Source: a virus. Taken from it: 22,096 nucleotides of DNA. Positions 14,601 to 22,096 of this stretch are shown one piece after another (within the stretch, counting starts at the first letter, position 1; every line of letters starts with the position of its first letter). The notes beneath the pieces are model-generated. The model had not been told where the DNA came from and searched no databases. It worked only from the letters and a program-made list of their open reading frames with translations. The DNA lies in the IMG/VR virus record IMGVR_UViG_3300007734_000474, positions 1-22,096 of that record; one strand, given 5' to 3'. Both the position numbers and the translations under genes were made by a program.

Positions 14601-17600
14601 TAGTATGTTTGCCGTCAAGCGATGTTTTAACTACCCTTGCCGCTTTTAGACGATTTTTAATTTTTTCCAAATCACTCTTAAACTCATCTTTTTTATCCGC
14701 AATATACTCAATAGCCGCTTTGTTTTTTTCTGGGTCTATTGCATCCCCGTTTAACACACCATTTAAATAGCGCGTCAAAAGATTTGATTCATATAGTGTG
14801 CGTATATCTTCAAAGCTTAATCCTTCATTAACATCTGTTGTTATGCGGTTAAACTTGTCGTCCAAGTCACGGAACTGTTGGTATGACATGCCACCATAGC
14901 CGGTAGCATTAGATGCTTTACCAGCAGTAACTGCGGCTTGGTAATACTCAGCGTAATCTTTATCTGGGGTTACGTAAGGCCCGACACCAAGCGACTCTTC
15001 GCGTTTAAAACGACGATCAAAAGCTCCCTCGCCCTCCCCAGCAAATACTGTATCAAACGCCGTAAACGTGGCATCAGAGCCGTGCCATGTGCCCCGTAGT
15101 TCCAACTGAGCGCAGCCGTAGGCAAAGTTAACTAGGTCGCCTGCTTTGAGGCCGGACGGGTTTATACCAAAAGCCGCCAACGCTTTTTTGAATGCGTCAA
15201 CAACCATTTTTAGCCAGTTGTGCGCGGCGGTTCGATTAACAACGCCTGCGGGTTGAATACCTGCCTTGATGGCCTCTTCAACTGCGTAAGCAATGATCTC
15301 GTCGTCTACTTGATCGGCAGTAGTTTCAGCGGCTTCCACACGCGCAAGCGCAGCTTTACCAATCTTGGACTCAACAGAACCATCGTTACGTTTTGCCCAG
15401 TTTTTAACCGTAACGGCAATAGCGGTGTATTGCGCTTTGTTGAAAAAATTTCGGAACCCAATGTGCGCCCCGACCTCGTGCAGCGTAACCCCCAGCGCTT
15501 CACCTTTACCGATGTTGTCTGCAAACAAAAAGGCGCTGCCTTTGTACACAAGCCCTTTGACATTCCGTGGCACTCTACCTTCAGCCGTGGGGTAAAGTTC
15601 TATAAAATCTGCAACGGATTGAAACACCGTTAATTTTGCAGGTGGCGCAGGCTTGTTAGTTTTTTGTTTTGGTACTACGATGCCAGCTTCAGCAAGCTCG
15701 GCTGTAACACTTTCTACAGTAGTTGCGTTAGTTGGTTTGCCACGAGATAAAGAAATGTTTACCTCTTTTACCATAGAACCAGTTCCTTGATACCGGCCAA
15801 TTTCACCTGCCGTATCACCTTTTTCTCTTTTAACAGCCGCTAGGGTTTTGTTAAGTTCTATTATTTCTTTTTGCAGTTTTACTTCTTGTATATTAAGCCT
15901 CTGCATTGTTTCAGTAAGACGCCCCTTAACCTTGTCTTTGTTATTTGTGCGTAAATACGTTTGCTGCCGTTGCACTTCAACAAGCTCGGCTTTTTTGGCT
16001 GTTAGCGCCTCAATAGAAGCAACCCCCGTCGAACCCATTTGAGCCGTTGCAGATGGGGTTCCTGTTTGCGTAACTTGGTTGTTTTTGCCGTATGCCACGG
16101 CTCCTTTTTGCGTAGCAGGTAGCCTTGGCGCAACTCCCCCTTCTGCGGTTTGTTTGCGTTCAGCCCTTTCTGCTGCGTCTAAAAATAGTTTAACAAAATC
16201 GGCTTTTTCTTCGGGGTCAATTTCTGTAACAAGCCGAGGTGTTTTTATGTACACGCCAGCCAACTCTGCTTGAGCAACGTCTAGTTTTTTCTGTAACTCT
16301 ATTTTTTTAACAGGGTCTTTTTCCTTATCTAATGCGGCTAAAGCAGAACCTACTTTGCTGCGTAAACCTTTTATTTTGTCTTGCAACGCAGACGCATCTT
16401 CCGTAACACGCACGCCGGGGAGATCAAGCCCCTCTCGTCCAGCTTGGATGCTTTCAGTATATGGCTTTGTTTGTTCGGATGCTGCCTCGTCCGGTTTTGC
16501 AGTTGCATCCGCAACTTCTTGACGGGCTTTTTCCAATTCTGCTTTTGCTTTTTCTGCTTCTTCGGTTGCTGCGCGTGCGTCTTGTCTGGCTATCTTGGTC
16601 AAAGTTCCTGCGGACGCATTCTCTATAAGCAGCAAGTCGTTAAATTTAGCACGCGCCTTTTCTACCATTTTTTGAGCGTTTGCAATGTACCCTTCTGTCT
16701 CTGCAATCTCTTTACCAAACGGATCGGAAGAATTTAGTTGATTAAGCGCGGCTCTTAGCGCGGGTGTGTTTTCTAACTCGGCTTCTTGCACAAACTGCAC
16801 AAACATTTGTTTAGCCGCGGGGTCGCCCTGCAATGTGAGGATGCCTTCTCGCAATGAACGCAGTTCGGCCAAGTCCTTCGGGACATGCTGCAACTCTGTC
16901 TCCAAAGCCACAACTTCCCGCACTGCCGGGGCAAACCACACAGGCTCCCCACCAACTAAAGCAACTGTTTCTTTAGCTGCTTTTGCTTTCTCTAAGGCTC
17001 GATTGTGTTTTGTTATTGCCGTGCTCAATGCGTTCTGCACATCTTGCGTTTGTTTTTTTAGTGCGCCATTTGTCTTTTTAATCTTGTCTTTAAGTGCCGC
17101 AACTTTTTTTGAATCTAGTAACTCTCGGAAAGTTTCTGGTGTGCTGCGTACCGTTTGAAAAGGGGTTGTGCGGAACGCCGCATTAAACATATCCTTAAGT
17201 GGGCTCTTACTTGCGGCAGGCAACTTTTCATATTCAGCCTCACTCACCCCCATGTTTTTTAAGAAGCCAGAAAACTCACGGCCAAAAGCAGGTTCTTCAA
17301 ACAGTTCTAGTTGGGGCTGGGCACTGGTGCGCTGCAAGTCTGCCAGCGTGGCTCCGGGCTGCGTGCCACTAGCGCCTTCTCTTTCCTGAAACTTTATCGC
17401 GGCTTGCAGTTCCAGAACCGCATTGGGGCTGGGCAAGTTACCTTCTAAGACCTGCTGCGCTTGTTGCCGTGCCAGAGTAATTATGTCTGGATCGCTTATT
17501 TTGGGTAGCGCCTCGGCCAGTTGTTCTAGCAGCGCTTGTGTTGCAGGGTCGGTGCGTGCCGACACACCTCCGCCCTTTTCTGCGGCAAACAGTTGGGCAA

Positions 17601-20600
17601 TATCTTGCAGACTGCCTACTTTTTCCGGGGCTGCCTTCTCGGCTGTTGGTACTGCACGAGTTCTGGTTTTAACTGTGCTGAGTACTGCCTCAATCAGATT
17701 GAGGGCATCTTGTTTTTCATTGCTTGCACGATAGGGCGTGCCTTTTAATTCCAACGTAGCTGGCGCAGCAATTCGTTTTCCTTCTAATGGCGCTGGCGGC
17801 AAAGGAGTTTTACGCCCTTGTGCATCCTCATAGTAGTGCGTGGCAGGCTTAGTTATTTTTTCCTGTAACTCTGAGGTTTGCTTCGATAACAAACGGGCAG
17901 CGGCTTTTTGCAAGTTGTCCGTTATGTTGTTTCGCATCTGCTCTTGAATAGCAAGTGCTGCCGCATGCCGAGACTCAAACACATTCCAACGATCTTGCAG
18001 TTCGTTGAAACCCTCCATAACACGCGCACGGGCATCTGCGGCTTCCCATGTCGCCATTTCTGGGATGCCAAACGCTTTGCGTCTTTCGTTTATTTCTGCC
18101 GCATGTGCTGCCGCATAGGCTTCTTTGGCTTTGTCAAATTGCGTTTTGATTCCTTTTGCAGGGTCTAGAGTTAACGTGCCCGGAATTCGATTAAACCGAA
18201 GCGTGTTCAGTATTTTTACTACATCCAACAGCACTTTATTTTGCTTGTCGGCATGCATCTCTGCATTTGCTTCCGTTGCACGCCCTTCCGCTAACGTGCC
18301 AAACCCCAATGCAGACTGCAATCCCGTGGTAATTGCACCCCGCGCCGCCGTGTCTTGTTTACGGGCGTCTTGTAGGTCGGCTATAAGCGCTGTTTGGGCT
18401 TCCTTATTTCCTGTAAGCCGCGCTATTTGAAATTTAGCTTGCAAATCGTTGAGCATGCGCCGAGGGGAAACACCCAACCCTTGCTGTATTTGTCCGGGAG
18501 TTACGGTGGCGGCTTTGGGCAGTGTTGCAACAAGCTGGTCTATTGCCGGGATGTCTTCTAGCGTTTCTGTCTCGGGCAAGGCTTCTTGAGACACCCCCGT
18601 GTTGCTTGCTCGTAGAATATTGGCTTCCGCCAAAGTTCCCCGTTCCGCAGAACGAAACGGTTTCTGCGCCTCTCGTTCAGCCGCAGTGGTGGCAATGTTT
18701 GCATTGGCAAGGTCTTCATTGGACTGTTGAAGTAGTGCCAATGGGTCTTTTGAAACTGTTGTTTTCTGACCTGCTAAAAGACTCGTAGCAGCGTCCGCTT
18801 CGTCTTTGTCTATGGCCCGTTGCTGCGTACGCAGCCCCTCTATGTAACCGGGCTCTGTAAGAGAACGCTGAACAATCGGTGTGTTTTTGGGAATCCCATA
18901 CGATTTGATTTCTTCTTCAAGCGCATCAATCTGTGCAACAAGCCGGTCTGCTTTAACCGGGTCAAAACCTTCCCCAGCCATAGCTTTAAGTCTTTTTTTA
19001 GCCGTATCTAGCTTCTGCTGTGTCTGTGCAACAACATTCTCCGGGGACTGAACGCCGCCTAAATCCGATAGTTTGTTGGTGACGTAATCCAACTCCGTCT
19101 GTAGTTTCTTGCGCTCACCGCTGAGTTGTTTGATTGCTGCCGTGTCCGCATCACTAGCCGCATCCGATGCAGCGGTCTGGTTGTATTCCAAAAGCCGTCT
19201 GACTTCTTGCTGCTTTGTTGCAAAGTCTGTAATCTGCGCTTGTGTATCTACATCGGGCGCGGGTGTTGGAGGTTGTTCTACGGCGTCCATCCCGGGCAGC
19301 GTTGCTTGCGGAGATTCAAAGTATGGTTGTTTCTGGGCATCCTGCGCGACATCAGTTTGAGCCGCAGTTTCTACTGCTTGCATCCGGTCGGTTTCCGCAG
19401 CGTCTAAGATTGGCTTGACCCGGCGGTATTCTTTAGCTGCCTCTGTAAGTACTACAGCGTTTTCTTTTAGTTTCTTTGCGGTTTCTGTGTTTGCTTGCTT
19501 GTCTACTTCCGTCAAGGGTTTATCTTTAGTGCCCTTGATTATTTGAGCAAGCAAGTCAGTTTTATTCTTTTCGGCTGCAAAGTATGCTTGCTCTGCTTGT
19601 TTGGCATACTCAGGGGTTTGTTTGCTGGCTTCCAGTTGGGCAGCGGCAGCGTCCTGCTGGGCTTTCTGGGCTAGGTTGGCTTCTGCATCTGTTTGTATTT
19701 TTTGTTGAGCAGTTACATCTCGGGCATTGCTGCGTTCTTTTAAAGCAAAACCGCCTCCAAGCGGAGAGGCTAGCGCCATGTTTAGCGCTGTGTTGCGGTA
19801 CTGCGTAATGGCTTCGTCGTCTGCAAGGGGCTTGCCAACAGCGGCCCGGTCTATGACATCTTGGAAAATCTCAGTGGGTAATTCACCAATGGCAAACCGC
19901 CCCGTACCGTAGCCAATAGTCGCCATAGTGCCGCGACCAGCAGTCTTAGTGGCTTCAGCCATCAACGCTGCACGGGCCGCATCGCCCGATTCCTCTGCCA
20001 CTCTCTGACCAATGGCCTTCTTAAAGATACCCGGCATTGCAATCTTCGTACCGACTAGATTGGCTGCGGCATTGGCGGCTGCATAGGGCGCAAGCTCTAG
20101 CGCGTTGACATCTGGTTTCTCCCCGGCTTCTATTTGGGTCTGTACCTTTTCCTGTGCTTGGCTTCCCAGTGCTTGAATGGCATTGACAATGAGAGGAACC
20201 GCATATTGGCCGATTTGCGAACCCACTGCTGCTGCACCGGGTAAAGGAACCAAAGCCCCAGCCGCCCCACCAGCCAACCTACCAAGTGCCGCCGATCCTA
20301 TTTCTTGCCCAACGGACGGTAGTAGTCCAGCAATGGCAGACGGCACTTGACTAATAGCTTCACCAGCAGCACCAAGGTACTCACCACTGTTGAACTTGTC
20401 TACGATTTTCTGGGGCTGAAACCCGGGTGTGTATGCTTTTGCTGCTTCCTCTTGGCGTTTGGCCCCTTCCATTGCGGCGGCAGTTGTGTCCCCTGTGAGA
20501 GCGCCCAGACCCGTACGCCCAATATTCAGCAGGTTTCTTGCACTGGATTTAACATCGGCCAACAGCCCCGTTTCAGGTTTGGGGCCTTCTACAGGTGCAA

Positions 20601-20712
20601 TACTTGCTAAATGCATTTTCAACGCCCGGATAACTTGGGCATCCGAAGCGTCGTCTGGCCCCTCAATGGAATAGGTGCGCCCGTCAGGGCCGTCTACGTT
20701 GTATATACGCAT
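11593..20712 (-). CDS. Giant polyvalent/internal virion protein with metallopeptidase and ADP-ribosyltransferase-like domains
   Basis: The 3039-residue product is one uninterrupted frame. In order: residues 1-40, a small beta N-terminus (YNVDGPDGRTYSIEGP); 115-225, Gly/Ala-rich, partly hydrophobic, possibly membrane-active, followed by ELPTEIFQDVIDRAA (277-291); about 325-1650, long Lys/Glu/Gln/Ala coiled coils; about 1690-1820, a zincin-type domain with HEVGAH (1745-1750) and a downstream acidic helix DDEIIAYAVEE; 1875-2185, an ADP-ribosyltransferase-like domain opening with TWHGS (H1877), then GVGPYVTPDKDYAEYY and ending YVERAFIDVKPEIL; 2190-3039, a helical region with FVTRAPVYPFRQLVRDP (about 2547) and a hydrophobic stretch near 2727-2743. 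This matches phage polyvalent proteins, thought to be packed in the virion and injected. No lytic transglycosylase motif was found. The start lacks a Shine-Dalgarno and follows the upstream stop by nine bases, so coupling is likely. Confidence 0.88.
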   Translation of the reverse strand: MRIYNVDGPDGRTYSIEGPDDASDAQVIRALKMHLASIAPVEGPKPETGLLADVKSSARNLLNIGRTGLGALTGDTTAAAMEGAKRQEEAAKAYTPGFQPQKIVDKFNSGEYLGAAGEAISQVPSAIAGLLPSVGQEIGSAALGRLAGGAAGALVPLPGAAAVGSQIGQYAVPLIVNAIQALGSQAQEKVQTQIEAGEKPDVNALELAPYAAANAAANLVGTKIAMPGIFKKAIGQRVAEESGDAARAALMAEATKTAGRGTMATIGYGTGRFAIGELPTEIFQDVIDRAAVGKPLADDEAITQYRNTALNMALASPLGGGFALKERSNARDVTAQQKIQTDAEANLAQKAQQDAAAAQLEASKQTPEYAKQAEQAYFAAEKNKTDLLAQIIKGTKDKPLTEVDKQANTETAKKLKENAVVLTEAAKEYRRVKPILDAAETDRMQAVETAAQTDVAQDAQKQPYFESPQATLPGMDAVEQPPTPAPDVDTQAQITDFATKQQEVRRLLEYNQTAASDAASDADTAAIKQLSGERKKLQTELDYVTNKLSDLGGVQSPENVVAQTQQKLDTAKKRLKAMAGEGFDPVKADRLVAQIDALEEEIKSYGIPKNTPIVQRSLTEPGYIEGLRTQQRAIDKDEADAATSLLAGQKTTVSKDPLALLQQSNEDLANANIATTAAEREAQKPFRSAERGTLAEANILRASNTGVSQEALPETETLEDIPAIDQLVATLPKAATVTPGQIQQGLGVSPRRMLNDLQAKFQIARLTGNKEAQTALIADLQDARKQDTAARGAITTGLQSALGFGTLAEGRATEANAEMHADKQNKVLLDVVKILNTLRFNRIPGTLTLDPAKGIKTQFDKAKEAYAAAHAAEINERRKAFGIPEMATWEAADARARVMEGFNELQDRWNVFESRHAAALAIQEQMRNNITDNLQKAAARLLSKQTSELQEKITKPATHYYEDAQGRKTPLPPAPLEGKRIAAPATLELKGTPYRASNEKQDALNLIEAVLSTVKTRTRAVPTAEKAAPEKVGSLQDIAQLFAAEKGGGVSARTDPATQALLEQLAEALPKISDPDIITLARQQAQQVLEGNLPSPNAVLELQAAIKFQEREGASGTQPGATLADLQRTSAQPQLELFEEPAFGREFSGFLKNMGVSEAEYEKLPAASKSPLKDMFNAAFRTTPFQTVRSTPETFRELLDSKKVAALKDKIKKTNGALKKQTQDVQNALSTAITKHNRALEKAKAAKETVALVGGEPVWFAPAVREVVALETELQHVPKDLAELRSLREGILTLQGDPAAKQMFVQFVQEAELENTPALRAALNQLNSSDPFGKEIAETEGYIANAQKMVEKARAKFNDLLLIENASAGTLTKIARQDARAATEEAEKAKAELEKARQEVADATAKPDEAASEQTKPYTESIQAGREGLDLPGVRVTEDASALQDKIKGLRSKVGSALAALDKEKDPVKKIELQKKLDVAQAELAGVYIKTPRLVTEIDPEEKADFVKLFLDAAERAERKQTAEGGVAPRLPATQKGAVAYGKNNQVTQTGTPSATAQMGSTGVASIEALTAKKAELVEVQRQQTYLRTNNKDKVKGRLTETMQRLNIQEVKLQKEIIELNKTLAAVKREKGDTAGEIGRYQGTGSMVKEVNISLSRGKPTNATTVESVTAELAEAGIVVPKQKTNKPAPPAKLTVFQSVADFIELYPTAEGRVPRNVKGLVYKGSAFLFADNIGKGEALGVTLHEVGAHIGFRNFFNKAQYTAIAVTVKNWAKRNDGSVESKIGKAALARVEAAETTADQVDDEIIAYAVEEAIKAGIQPAGVVNRTAAHNWLKMVVDAFKKALAAFGINPSGLKAGDLVNFAYGCAQLELRGTWHGSDATFTAFDTVFAGEGEGAFDRRFKREESLGVGPYVTPDKDYAEYYQAAVTAGKASNATGYGGMSYQQFRDLDDKFNRITTDVNEGLSFEDIRTLYESNLLTRYLNGVLNGDAIDPEKNKAAIEYIADKKDEFKSDLEKIKNRLKAARVVKTSLDGKHTKLTNGSAIPALEEALVDTQADLDAVNTLDVSKIKGLKERPKQGNLYRTLDDVPNARVYQVNSNFTVGDRPKLDALLEQYGDEYAKRFAEEDGNYPANLLLYKMRDALGVDKAMRVLKAAGIDAIEQNNDGGKYVERAFIDVKPEILGINLQPIGRAKGPLFSRSVFIGSSPDALTTFRGNFLGLAGRVQYVDAKAAREAAFAAAEKAGKLTNNELFQANYFMRMADKVSQAVGQFLSYGPISIVRDPKTGEYGYGRKAGATMVRVAEHVEKSGVEDGEMMLTRIVAGQRADAVPNGWERLAGKKAAEAKAEYENAVAYLKTNPTAKKYMDAALLEYKQFNSGLLDFAEQHDLLSAEEVARLKKTPFVPFYRVEDGVVKLYSDSESAIRIGDISNDPELVRMLGSEQTILPIFTSSVQNTYMLTRLSMHNKESLESSNALFKAGFVSKMGKGQGLASKDTVHYRLKGEPHFATIDSDTFGIPAELIVAGMSGIKTTIPILVRALGYPADLVRKFVTRAPVYPFRQLVRDPINAAILSGVDGVPVLNALKELGKMRMGTSTAEEALSGGLVVSSNVFSGNERDMQQFIESIATGKNWWKKTMGALDTFALQTDAATRATVYQDGLKKGLSEFRAQLHAAESQNFGRHGLSPSMHMLSTLVPFFNSQVQGLDLLYRALKGKLPFSEQLELKRKLYARGAMLTVGVMAYALMMQDDEAYKKATPAERYGNLFMPLPGLKEPLKIPIPYEVGLGFVALPQMLIDVAARDVKAREALKGIGSVLAQSVPGVVPAAAKPVLEAFYGSTTVGPIESEREKKIQAEYRFKDTTPEALRIAGSVTGMAGVSPIMLTHLVRGYTGGLGVALLQVFDPLLGASGTGEKASVPLNKQPLIGGLFQSAEGRGFIDAAYDHMERVQQARQTYVSMVERGQRAEAAAFAQRYANELAAAAVSGQTFKRLGDLYSMERKIRAHPTMTTAQKDNMLDKLKVEQNRIAVSFERLTDRTTRP

Positions 20713-20721
20713 GGTTGTTAT

Positions 20722-22096
20722 TTATTTTGTGGGGCTACTGCCCCGTACAGTAAAACCTCCATTGCCAGACATCCGGGCCATAAACGCCGCATATGCTGCT
20801 GGATTTGAAGTTTTTAACCCCTCCAGTAGCATTGGGTCTTTAGCAAGAGCCAGCGCTATAGCTTCGTCTCCTTTGCTTTCCGCATTTTTTTCTGACCAAT
20901 ATGTAAACCCTTTTTTAACATCCCCATCACCTAATATAGAATAGAGTCTTTCTGGCCCTCCGGGCAGCTTGGCTATTTCTAATTGCAGTGCACGATTTGC
21001 TGCTGCTTCGCCTACTCGTGCAGATCGGTCTGCGTTAGACATTCTTTCCTGTGCGTCAGTGGAGTACACAGTTCTTTGCCCAGCCCCAAGCTCGTTAATT
21101 TTTGCAGTGTCTACTTGTGCTCGGCGAGTTACTGCATTGTTCTGCGAGTCTTGGAACGCTTTCATGGCGGCTGCTACTTCTGCATCTTTTCGGTTAAAAG
21201 CTAGTGCCAAGCCTGCTATTAGGTTTTTATCGCCTTCCAACTCAGTGTTTCTTATGTCAGTTTTAAAAGCGCGGCGTTCTTTAGCCGTTAAATCATCACG
21301 GTTAATTCGATAGTCTTCTATCTTGTCTCTAGTTTCACCTAGTTTTTCTTTGGCTTTTTCAATCTTATCTATACCATCTTTGTAGGCTTTTGTTCCTACC
21401 AGAGCGCCCTTGCCAATATTTTCAAACGCATATTGAGAAGTTCCAGACATCATGGCAAACCCAGCTTCCATTAACGACAGGTATGGATTTCTTTCTGCTG
21501 ACTCTGCAATGCTGGCTTCCTGTTTGTTTGCACGTTCTTCTCGTTTGGCATATGGGTCAGGTCGGTCTTTTGTTTCTTTTTCAAACTCATCAAGAGCCTC
21601 TTGAGAAAACCTTTTTGATTTAGTGTTTAAAGCCGCGCGTTCTTTTGCTACAGGATCAATAGCCTTAATCCCAATTTCAAACTCTGCTCTAGATGCAAGT
21701 ATTTGTGCTGGTGACATTCCTGCTGTGTTTATATTGTCGTATTGAGATGCCAACGATGCCAAACCTGCACCGGCAAGAACGTTAGTAGGGCCAACAGCAG
21801 AACTAGCAGCAGGGGGAGCGCCAGCAGGAGCACCAGCGGTTGGACGAGCAGCGGTTGGACGCGCAGCGGTTGGACGCGCAGCAGGGGGAGGAGCAGGGGG
21901 AGGAGCAGGGGGAGGAGCAGCAGCAAGACGAGGAGCGCTAACACCATTAGGGTCTTCCGCACCACCGCCAGCAACGGGTACTGATGACGGCACTATTGCC
22001 ATTTCCTTAGGCGGTGAAAGAAAAGGACTGGTTCGCGGCCCTCCTCGTGCTGTTAATTCAGCAACCCTTTCTGCCTCCGCTTTTGCACGTTCTGCT
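20722..22096 (-). CDS. Pro/Ala-rich helical protein, probably virion-internal (5' end beyond window)
   Basis: The reading frame ends at a TAA (20722-20724) and stays open to the right edge. An ATG at 22002 is possible but has AAGGA only one base before it, too close to act, and the frame continues upstream with a coiled-coil-like stretch (AERAKAEAERVAELTARGGP), so the real start is probably outside. Visible parts after that ATG: a Pro/Ala-rich tandem-repeat linker (about residues 27-70), charged helices, a conserved-looking block NPYLSLMEAGFAMMSGTS with FENIGKGALVGTKAYKDG, a coiled coil, and a C-terminus APYAAFMARM-like in character (NPAAYAAFMARMSGNGG). This type of protein often stands directly before polyvalent virion proteins. 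A structural or ejection-related role is inferred from position and composition. Confidence 0.75.
   Translation of the reverse strand, partial: AERAKAEAERVAELTARGGPRTSPFLSPPKEMAIVPSSVPVAGGGAEDPNGVSAPRLAAAPPPAPPPAPPPAARPTAARPTAARPTAGAPAGAPPAASSAVGPTNVLAGAGLASLASQYDNINTAGMSPAQILASRAEFEIGIKAIDPVAKERAALNTKSKRFSQEALDEFEKETKDRPDPYAKREERANKQEASIAESAERNPYLSLMEAGFAMMSGTSQYAFENIGKGALVGTKAYKDGIDKIEKAKEKLGETRDKIEDYRINRDDLTAKERRAFKTDIRNTELEGDKNLIAGLALAFNRKDAEVAAAMKAFQDSQNNAVTRRAQVDTAKINELGAGQRTVYSTDAQERMSNADRSARVGEAAANRALQLEIAKLPGGPERLYSILGDGDVKKGFTYWSEKNAESKGDEAIALALAKDPMLLEGLKTSNPAAYAAFMARMSGNGGFTVRGSSPTK
21834..21916. repeat. Two short tandem repeats coding a Pro/Ala-rich linker
   Basis: Three 15-base copies of CAGCGGTTGGACG(A/C)G at 21834-21878 are followed by three 12-base copies of GCAGGGGGAGGA at 21881-21916. 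Read on the minus strand they encode repeated ARPTA and PPPA units, so unit changes keep the frame. This forms a flexible linker in the 5' region of the virion-protein gene and is prone to length change by slippage. Confidence 0.85.

Noticed and set aside
14324-14770. A 148-codon plus-strand open frame opposite the giant gene
   Set aside because: It and the many other plus-strand frames between 11,600 and 22,000 are Ser/Ala/Cys-rich shadows of the long minus-strand genes without ribosome sites or motifs.
1-22096. CRISPR array, transposon or insertion sequence
   Set aside because: No regularly spaced direct repeats, transposase or terminal inverted repeats were found; the Cas4-like gene stands alone.

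Overview
The window is a piece of a tailed-phage (or prophage) genome, assembled from two convergent gene blocks with almost no non-coding DNA. Evidence for a phage: closely packed overlapping genes, a phage-type family A DNA polymerase with its own replication and nuclease genes, many very small proteins, and a single 9.1-kb gene for a virion-type 'polyvalent' protein. The host is bacterial; Shine-Dalgarno-like sites precede many genes. The composition and small-protein families would suit a proteobacterial, perhaps freshwater, host, but this is only an impression. No integrase, lysis, packaging, capsid, RNA polymerase or tRNA gene is visible, so lifestyle cannot be read directly.

Left block (about 1-11,660, plus strand). 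It opens with small zinc-finger-like proteins linked by ATGA stop/start overlaps (3-1190), including short genes under 60 codons. A VRR-NUC nuclease, a small unknown protein and a family A DNA polymerase with proofreading domain follow, then an HExxH protein, a Cas4/RecB-type nuclease with four conserved-looking cysteines, an HNH nuclease and an SNF2-type helicase. Next come a coiled-coil protein and a 321-residue protein with a four-cysteine site and an acidic tail, which may bind ssDNA. After the only sizeable gap (7982-8102, 121 bp, filled by a nested inverted repeat) come a helix-turn-helix protein, a small protein, a 977-residue primase-helicase and a small protein whose 3' end runs into the opposite block. 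Together these genes supply DNA synthesis, unwinding, priming and DNA processing.

Right block (11,593-22,096, minus strand, read from right to left). The first gene enters from beyond the right edge and codes for a Pro/Ala-rich, helical, probably virion-internal protein. Nine bases later starts a 3039-residue protein with a Gly/Ala-rich hydrophobic region, long coiled coils, a zincin-type metallopeptidase (HEVGAH), an ADP-ribosyltransferase-like domain and a large helical C-terminal part. It resembles polyvalent/internal virion proteins thought to be carried in the particle and delivered with the DNA.

Most interesting points: the giant protein with two candidate effector enzymes; leucine at the polymerase position equivalent to E. 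coli Pol I Phe762; the nested inverted repeat just before the helix-turn-helix gene; a hidden overlapping reading frame at 844-1017; and a 68-bp convergent gene overlap.
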